A stretch of DNA of 64,000 bases. It comes from Bacteroidales bacterium. Lineage in GTDB: Bacteria > Bacteroidota > Bacteroidia > Bacteroidales > UBA932. Within the stretch, counting starts at the first letter, position 1. The number at the start of each line of letters is the position of its first letter. The translations under genes and the position numbers were made by a program. Shown here piece by piece: positions 59,949 through 64,000 of the stretch. Location: positions 1-64,000 of the forward strand of contig JAFSOA010000016.1 in the NCBI GenBank assembly GCA_017447265.1, given 5' to 3'. The notes beneath the pieces are model-generated. The model was not told the origin of the DNA, did no database searches, and worked only from the letters and a program-made list of their open reading frames with translations.

Positions 59949-60449
59949 ATGGCGATTAACCTTCATACCTGGACCCCCGCTGATAAACCGGCGCTGATGG
60001 CGCTGTGCAATGCCGTGGACCGGACCTTCCTGTCGGACCGGCTTCCGTATCCATACACGGAGGCGGATGCCGACTGGTGGCTTGGAATGGTGGCGGAGAA
60101 TGAGGGAAAGGAGGGTGTCTGGCGGGCCATCGTCGTGGACGAACAGATTGTCGGCAGTATTTCCGTGGAAAGGATGGCCAATGAGAATCGCTCCGTTGGG
60201 TCGATTGGCTATATGATCCTGACGCCGTTCTGGTCCCAGGGTATCGGCACAGAAGCGGTTCGGCAGATCTGCGGGATTGCTTTCCGGGAGCTGGTGCTGG
60301 AACGCATAATCGGCGAGGTGTTCCCGGAGAACCTGGCATCGGCCCGGGTGCTGGAGAAGAATGGGTTCCTGCTGGAGGAGATGAAGATCGGGGCTATTGA
60401 GAAGGGAGGAAAGGCGATGGACGTGAGATTGTATCGCCAGAATCGCTGA
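59949..60449 (+). CDS. GNAT-family N-acetyltransferase (RimJ/RimL-like)
   Basis: A 166-residue acetyltransferase that would use acetyl-CoA. IVGSISVERM and SIGYMILTPFWSQGIGTEAV form the core and the acetyl-CoA loop (Q-G-I-G-T-E), and NLASARVLEKNGF is the typical final block. The substrate is unknown. The gene is as GC-rich as the housekeeping part, unlike the CPBP gene before it. Confidence 0.85.
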   Translation: MAINLHTWTPADKPALMALCNAVDRTFLSDRLPYPYTEADADWWLGMVAENEGKEGVWRAIVVDEQIVGSISVERMANENRSVGSIGYMILTPFWSQGIGTEAVRQICGIAFRELVLERIIGEVFPENLASARVLEKNGFLLEEMKIGAIEKGGKAMDVRLYRQNR

Positions 60450-60564
60450 TATTCCTCATTGATTTATCGTATGTGTACAATACGTTTGAAAAGAAAAAAA
60501 AGTGTTTCTTTGTAAGCAGTGTTTAAGACTTTTGTGTGTTTAATAGTAAAAGGAGGAACAAAAG

Positions 60565-60972
60565 ATGAAAAGCATTCTGAGATTATCAATCTGCGCGGCG
60601 CTGCTGGTGGCAGGACTGTGCGGGTGTGAGAAGATCGATGTGAACAAGCTGGAAGGAACCTGGTCTGAGCAGTATGATCCGACGGTGTTTGCGATGGATG
60701 GTTCGGTGACGTACACCTTTGATGGGAACGGCAATTATCAGAAACATGTTTATGTCCTGGGCTGTGAATCGCAACACTACACCGGCACGTATGCCATCGA
60801 CCTTATTGACAAGGGTACCATTACCATCAATCCGGAGATGTCTGACTTCAGCAATGTCACCTACAAGCTTGTGAAGCTGACATCAAATGAGATGGAATGG
60901 CAAAAGGAGGGAACGACTTATTCTGTCGGGACCTGGGGCTCTGATTACCGGCACTTTGTAAGGGGAAAGTAG
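60565..60972 (+). CDS. lipocalin-like small lipoprotein
   Basis: A 135-residue lipoprotein (LLVAGLCGCEKID, cysteine ~21). The mature part has a lipocalin-like opening LEGTWSEQYDP and repeated beta strands (VTYTFDGNGNYQKHV), as in Bacteroidales lipocalin/DUF5004-type proteins; I cannot name the exact family. It is a single gene with an intrinsic terminator (61017-61044) after it. Confidence 0.6.
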   Translation: MKSILRLSICAALLVAGLCGCEKIDVNKLEGTWSEQYDPTVFAMDGSVTYTFDGNGNYQKHVYVLGCESQHYTGTYAIDLIDKGTITINPEMSDFSNVTYKLVKLTSNEMEWQKEGTTYSVGTWGSDYRHFVRGK

Positions 60973-60999
60973 ATCCTTCGGCTTTGCCTCAGGATGACA
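60973..60999. repeat. dispersed palindrome (ATCCTTCGGCTTTGCCTCAG variant)
   Basis: A variant of the repeat at 9957-9981 and 50304-50330, starting at the stop codon of the lipocalin-like gene. Confidence 0.5.
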
Positions 61000-61016
61000 T
61001 TCCTTAGAATGATATA

Positions 61017-61050
61017 ACTGCTGTCACGTTGAGGTGGCGGCAGTTTATTT
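61017..61050 (+). terminator. terminator after the lipocalin-like gene
   Basis: ACTGCTGTCAC/GTGGCGGCAGT pair (with G-U pairs), loop GTTGAG, followed by TTATTT. Confidence 0.65.
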
Positions 61051-61066
61051 GATTGGGTTTTAAAGA

Positions 61067-61675
61067 CTACTTGCGGAGGGCCTGATAGAAGCCCATCATC
61101 TGGGCCTGGAGGGCGGCGGGGTCGAAGGCTTTGCCGACGGCGGCGTGGAAGGAGTAGCCGTAGAAAAGGGACTGGAAAGTGGCGGCAACGGTGTCCAGGT
61201 CTTGCTGCGGGCCGATTTCACCAGAGGTCACGGCATCGGTGAGAACCTTCTTCCAGAGGGCGACTTCTTCCTGCATAATCTCGTAATAGCGTTCGCCAAG
61301 GTCCGGATAGTAGCGCTTGATCTGAAGGACGAGGAGAAGGTAGGCGTGGGTGGGATTATCGGGTAAAGCCTCACTGACAGAATCCAGATAGTATGTCCTG
61401 GTGTGGACCACGCCCTCAAGATAAGCCTGGATGAAGTCCTTGAGGGACATCCCCTTCGTGTAGTTCACTTTCCGGTGGATGTCCTGCTTTTCCAGTACCT
61501 CGCTGATGATGACCTGGCGGAAGAAGTCCAGTTTGGTTTTGGCATAATAGAAGATAGCCCCCCGGGTAAAGCCCGTAGCCTTTTCCACTTCGTCCAAGGT
61601 GAGATCGCCGATGTTATGGGTGAGCAGCAGCGAGAAGGTTTGGGCGAAGAGCTTATCCTTATTGTTCTCTCTCAT
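61067..61675 (-). CDS. TetR-family transcriptional regulator
   Basis: A 202-residue repressor. The N-terminal helix-turn-helix is at ~20-45 (IGDLTLDEVEKATGFTRGAI, then FYYAKTKLDF). The rest is the variable ligand-binding helical domain. It is divergent from the third small-peptide/lipoprotein pair; two tandem palindromes (61724-61762) lie between the promoters. It probably represses both its own gene and the lipoprotein operon. The ATG at 61675 is used. Confidence 0.85.
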   Translation of the reverse strand: MRENNKDKLFAQTFSLLLTHNIGDLTLDEVEKATGFTRGAIFYYAKTKLDFFRQVIISEVLEKQDIHRKVNYTKGMSLKDFIQAYLEGVVHTRTYYLDSVSEALPDNPTHAYLLLVLQIKRYYPDLGERYYEIMQEEVALWKKVLTDAVTSGEIGPQQDLDTVAATFQSLFYGYSFHAAVGKAFDPAALQAQMMGFYQALRK

Positions 61676-61696
61676 TGCCAAAAATGTAGGTTTTCA

Positions 61697-61704
61697 CAAA
61701 GATA
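61697..61704 (-). promoter_or_regulatory. -7 box of the TetR-type gene
   Basis: TATCTTTG on the minus strand, 21 nt before the ATG. Confidence 0.5.
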
Positions 61705-61716
61705 CGCACTTTTTTT

Positions 61717-61762
61717 TTATTAGCATACTGTTCGGTATGTTATTAGCATACTTTTTAGTATC
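61717..61762. promoter_or_regulatory. tandem TetR-type operators
   Basis: CATAC-N6-GTATG (61724-61739) and CATAC-N6-GTATC (61747-61762), each preceded by TTATTAG, so the unit is repeated after 23 bp. The second overlaps the -7 box of the lipoprotein operon (61759-61766). Confidence 0.65.
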
Positions 61763-61766
61763 TTTG
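61759..61766 (+). promoter_or_regulatory. -7 box of the third peptide/lipoprotein operon
   Basis: TATCTTTG, overlapping the second palindrome of the TetR-type operator pair. Confidence 0.5.
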
Positions 61767-61794
61767 CAGCCTTGTTAGTAGAACCTTAAAGCAA

Positions 61795-61920
61795 ATGGAA
61801 ACGATTAAGCACGATTTGTATGAAGCCCCTACAACAACAGTTATAGAAGTAAAAGCCGAGGGAGCCATCCTCGTTGTCTCTGGTGATGCACCACAGTATG
61901 AAGGACCAGAAGAGTTTTAG
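61795..61920 (+). CDS. small Y-x-P peptide, copy 3
   Basis: A 41-residue peptide with the same core as those at 3180-3311 and 5848-6018 (YEAPTTTVIEVKAEG). The cysteine after the core is missing here; the last residue is aromatic (F). Its TAG stop is part of the TAGGAGG ribosome site of the lipoprotein gene, as in copy 2, so translation is coupled. There is no small membrane peptide gene ahead of it. The function is unknown; conservation with a separate locus argues for a real gene. Confidence 0.62.
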   Translation: METIKHDLYEAPTTTVIEVKAEGAILVVSGDAPQYEGPEEF

Positions 61921-61931
61921 GAGGAAGCATT

Positions 61932-64000
61932 ATGAAGAATAGCAAGTTAATCATACCTGTTTTATTGAGCCTCAGCCTGGGATTCGCCTCCTGCAACAAG
62001 ATAGATGAGATCATTGAGGAAGAGACTCCCAACACTGTAGCTGAGGAGGAAGTTTGGACATTGAAGGTAGAAGCCGGCGAGAAGGGTGATGCTGTTACCA
62101 AAGCGTTGTCGTTGAACGACAATGGCACCATCAAGTCGGAATGGGTGCAAGGTGACGAGATCAAGGTTCATAAATATCTGGACAACGGGCAACTAACGCT
62201 CGTTGCCAACATCGGGACACTCTCAGCTGAAACAAGCGGTGCCCATACCACATTCTCCGGCTCTCTGACTTCCGTCGATGGTCTCTCCGTAGGGTCGAAG
62301 TTGCGTCTATCCTATCCGGATTACAATACTGATTATCGGGGCCAGAATGGCACGCTGCAGTATATCTCCGATCATTGCAACTTCTCTTTTGCCGAGGTGG
62401 AGATTACGGAGTTGAACACGGATACGAAAGTGATCACTACTACCAATGCTGCCTTCAAAAACTGCCAGGCCATCTGGAAAATGAAGTTCAAGGATGCGAA
62501 TGGCGACATCAACGTGACAAGCGTTACGATTGCTGCAGACTACATTAAGAACTATACAAGCGGTAGCCTGGCTTTTGTAGGGCAGATAACCATTACTCCT
62601 GCAACACCAACTAATGAAATATGGGTGGCCGTCAGTTCTATGAATCGTGATAATAACTATGTAATCAAATGTGTCACTGACAATTTAAGAAAACTGAGTT
62701 GCGTAAAGAAAGGAAATCTTCAGGCTGGGAAGTATTATACTTCGACCTTGACGATGACGCCGTTGGATGCAAACTTCATTACGGAAATCAACACGGTATC
62801 TGATTTGGTTCAGTTATCCAATGAAGTTAGTATCGGTAAGACCTATGAAGGTCAGACGGTGACGCTAAAGAATGATTTGGACCTTTCCGAAATAGTCAAT
62901 TTCCAGCCCATTGGCCTAAGTGCTACGCTTCCTTTCAAAGGGAGTTTCAACGGTAATCACAAGACCATCTCCAATCTAAAGATCACTACTGAAAGCAGCT
63001 CTGCAAATTATACTGGTTTGTTTGGTTATATGGCCGGTGCTTCAAGTTCTGTCTATGACCTCACGCTGTCGGAGTGTGCTATACTATCAAACAACAATAA
63101 TAAAACAGGCGGAATGGCCGGTTACGCTGAAGGCGCGTTTACTAATTGTCACGTGACCGGGAGCGTCACTGGGCAAACAAGTGTTGGCGGCATCATCGGC
63201 AATGCATCAAATAATAATGTTTCAATAAGTGGATGTACTTTTGACGGCTCTGTAACTGCTGAGAAAGCCAATGGAGGCAATGCCGGCGGAATCGTCAGTC
63301 TTTGTGGTCCTAAACTAGTGAATTGCACCAATTACGGAACGGTTACTGGAACGGAAAGAGCCGGAGGTATCACATCGCAAACCCAGAACTCCGCCATGGA
63401 TGCAATCACCTCCTGCATAAACTATGGTGATGTGACAGGAAGAACGCGCGTAGGCGGTATTGTCGGCCAAGCCACCGGAGCAATGGGGATTATCAATTGC
63501 ACCAATCACGGGAAGGTAAAGAGTAATGGTAAAGGATGGTTTAACCACAACTCTTCAAAGTACGAGGACTTATATGGCAGTTTTACGGGTGGTATAGTCG
63601 GATGGAACGATCATCAAGGAAGCGAGACGATCATATCCGGCTGTATTAATAATGGAGCCGTAGAGGCCGTTGACAATTATGTCGGTGGCATCATAGGTTG
63701 GGCCTCCTTAACTAATAATTTTACGGACAATTTTTATACTTATATAACGATTACCGGATGTAAGAATCACGGCGCGGTGCAATCGGCAAAGAATTGTGTC
63801 GGAGGTATCATCGGAGCAACTTCCGTGGGGCATAAGAATGCCATTATCCGGATCCTCTCTTGTGTAAATGAGAGTTCTGTCACCGGAGTCAACTATGTGG
63901 GCGGCATCGCCGGACAATTGAATGGAACCACGTATGACTATGCGGAAATCAGCGGTGCAGGACCGTCCAAGAACAATCTTGAGAACAATCTCAATCTGGG
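61932..64000 (+). CDS. fimbrillin-like/GLUG-repeat surface lipoprotein (partial, runs off the window)
   Basis: At least 689 residues; the 3' end is missing. The SPII signal ends at LSLGFASCNK (cysteine ~21). Residues ~40-270 are fimbrillin-like (VTKALSLND, SEWVQGDEIKVH). From ~330 there are GLUG-type repeats (TGLFGYMAG, GGMAGYAEGAFTNCHVTGSV, GGIVGQATGAMGIINC) forming a beta-solenoid typical of surface adhesins. The ATG at 61932 follows TAGGAGG by 6-7 nt. It is controlled by the divergent TetR-type gene, if the operators are real. Confidence 0.8.
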   Translation, partial: MKNSKLIIPVLLSLSLGFASCNKIDEIIEEETPNTVAEEEVWTLKVEAGEKGDAVTKALSLNDNGTIKSEWVQGDEIKVHKYLDNGQLTLVANIGTLSAETSGAHTTFSGSLTSVDGLSVGSKLRLSYPDYNTDYRGQNGTLQYISDHCNFSFAEVEITELNTDTKVITTTNAAFKNCQAIWKMKFKDANGDINVTSVTIAADYIKNYTSGSLAFVGQITITPATPTNEIWVAVSSMNRDNNYVIKCVTDNLRKLSCVKKGNLQAGKYYTSTLTMTPLDANFITEINTVSDLVQLSNEVSIGKTYEGQTVTLKNDLDLSEIVNFQPIGLSATLPFKGSFNGNHKTISNLKITTESSSANYTGLFGYMAGASSSVYDLTLSECAILSNNNNKTGGMAGYAEGAFTNCHVTGSVTGQTSVGGIIGNASNNNVSISGCTFDGSVTAEKANGGNAGGIVSLCGPKLVNCTNYGTVTGTERAGGITSQTQNSAMDAITSCINYGDVTGRTRVGGIVGQATGAMGIINCTNHGKVKSNGKGWFNHNSSKYEDLYGSFTGGIVGWNDHQGSETIISGCINNGAVEAVDNYVGGIIGWASLTNNFTDNFYTYITITGCKNHGAVQSAKNCVGGIIGATSVGHKNAIIRILSCVNESSVTGVNYVGGIAGQLNGTTYDYAEISGAGPSKNNLENNLNL

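Noticed and set aside
51207-64000. Prophage or integrative conjugative element
   Set aside because: No integrase, transposase, relaxase, tra or phage structural gene was seen; only small repeats suggest past rearrangement.

Overview
The window reads as a chromosomal segment of a high-GC, probably uncultured member of the Bacteroidales (gut or rumen type). The evidence is the Bacteroidetes -7 promoter element (TAnnTTTG) ahead of at least twenty genes, several almost leaderless starts, SPII lipoproteins of the fimbrillin and leucine-rich-repeat types, a PPi-type phosphofructokinase, a lipoprotein Omp85 (TamL-like) with a TamB, DUF4923, a NamZ-type DUF1343 protein and a fused RelA/SpoT. I see no rRNA, tRNA, CRISPR array, transposase or prophage.

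Layout: 1-1.8 kb holds two toxin-antitoxin modules (ParDE-like, HicAB), each followed by a copy of the same ~69-bp hairpin repeat. 1.8-6.1 kb (minus strand) is a six-gene operon made of a duplicated three-gene cassette: a very small membrane peptide, a small peptide with a Y-x-[TSA]-P...E-[LV]-K core, and a surface lipoprotein. It is divergent from a membrane-bound AraC-type regulator, and four phased direct repeats lie between the two promoters. 7.4-51.2 kb is mostly housekeeping: tRNA modification (mtaB, tsaD, trmD), folB, rsmI, tamB, slyD, rpmE2, glmM, ispG, relA/spoT, ligA, a glycolytic/glycan run (PPi-PFK, GH13, GH27), rfbB, a TamL-like Omp85, yggS, yidC, a DUF349 protein, and an NtrC-type two-component system.

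51.2-64 kb is accessory and less GC-rich. It holds an AlbA/Schlafen-type regulator, a DUF5714 protein, a small porin, a nonsense-interrupted gene plus a duplicated scrap of its 3' end, a PAS/LuxR regulator divergent from a serine-hydrolase lipoprotein, a CPBP protease, a GNAT enzyme, and a TetR regulator divergent from a third small-peptide/lipoprotein pair (a GLUG-type lipoprotein that runs off the end).

The two most interesting themes are these. First, the recurring small-peptide/lipoprotein cassettes: in all three, translation of the lipoprotein looks coupled to the small peptide, because the peptide stop codon lies in or next to the Shine-Dalgarno sequence. The two loci have divergent regulators of different families. 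Second, small palindromic repeats are spread through the window, and several sit in frame inside proteins (TrmH-type methyltransferase, RfbB, an NtrC-type regulator, the RsmI C-terminus).
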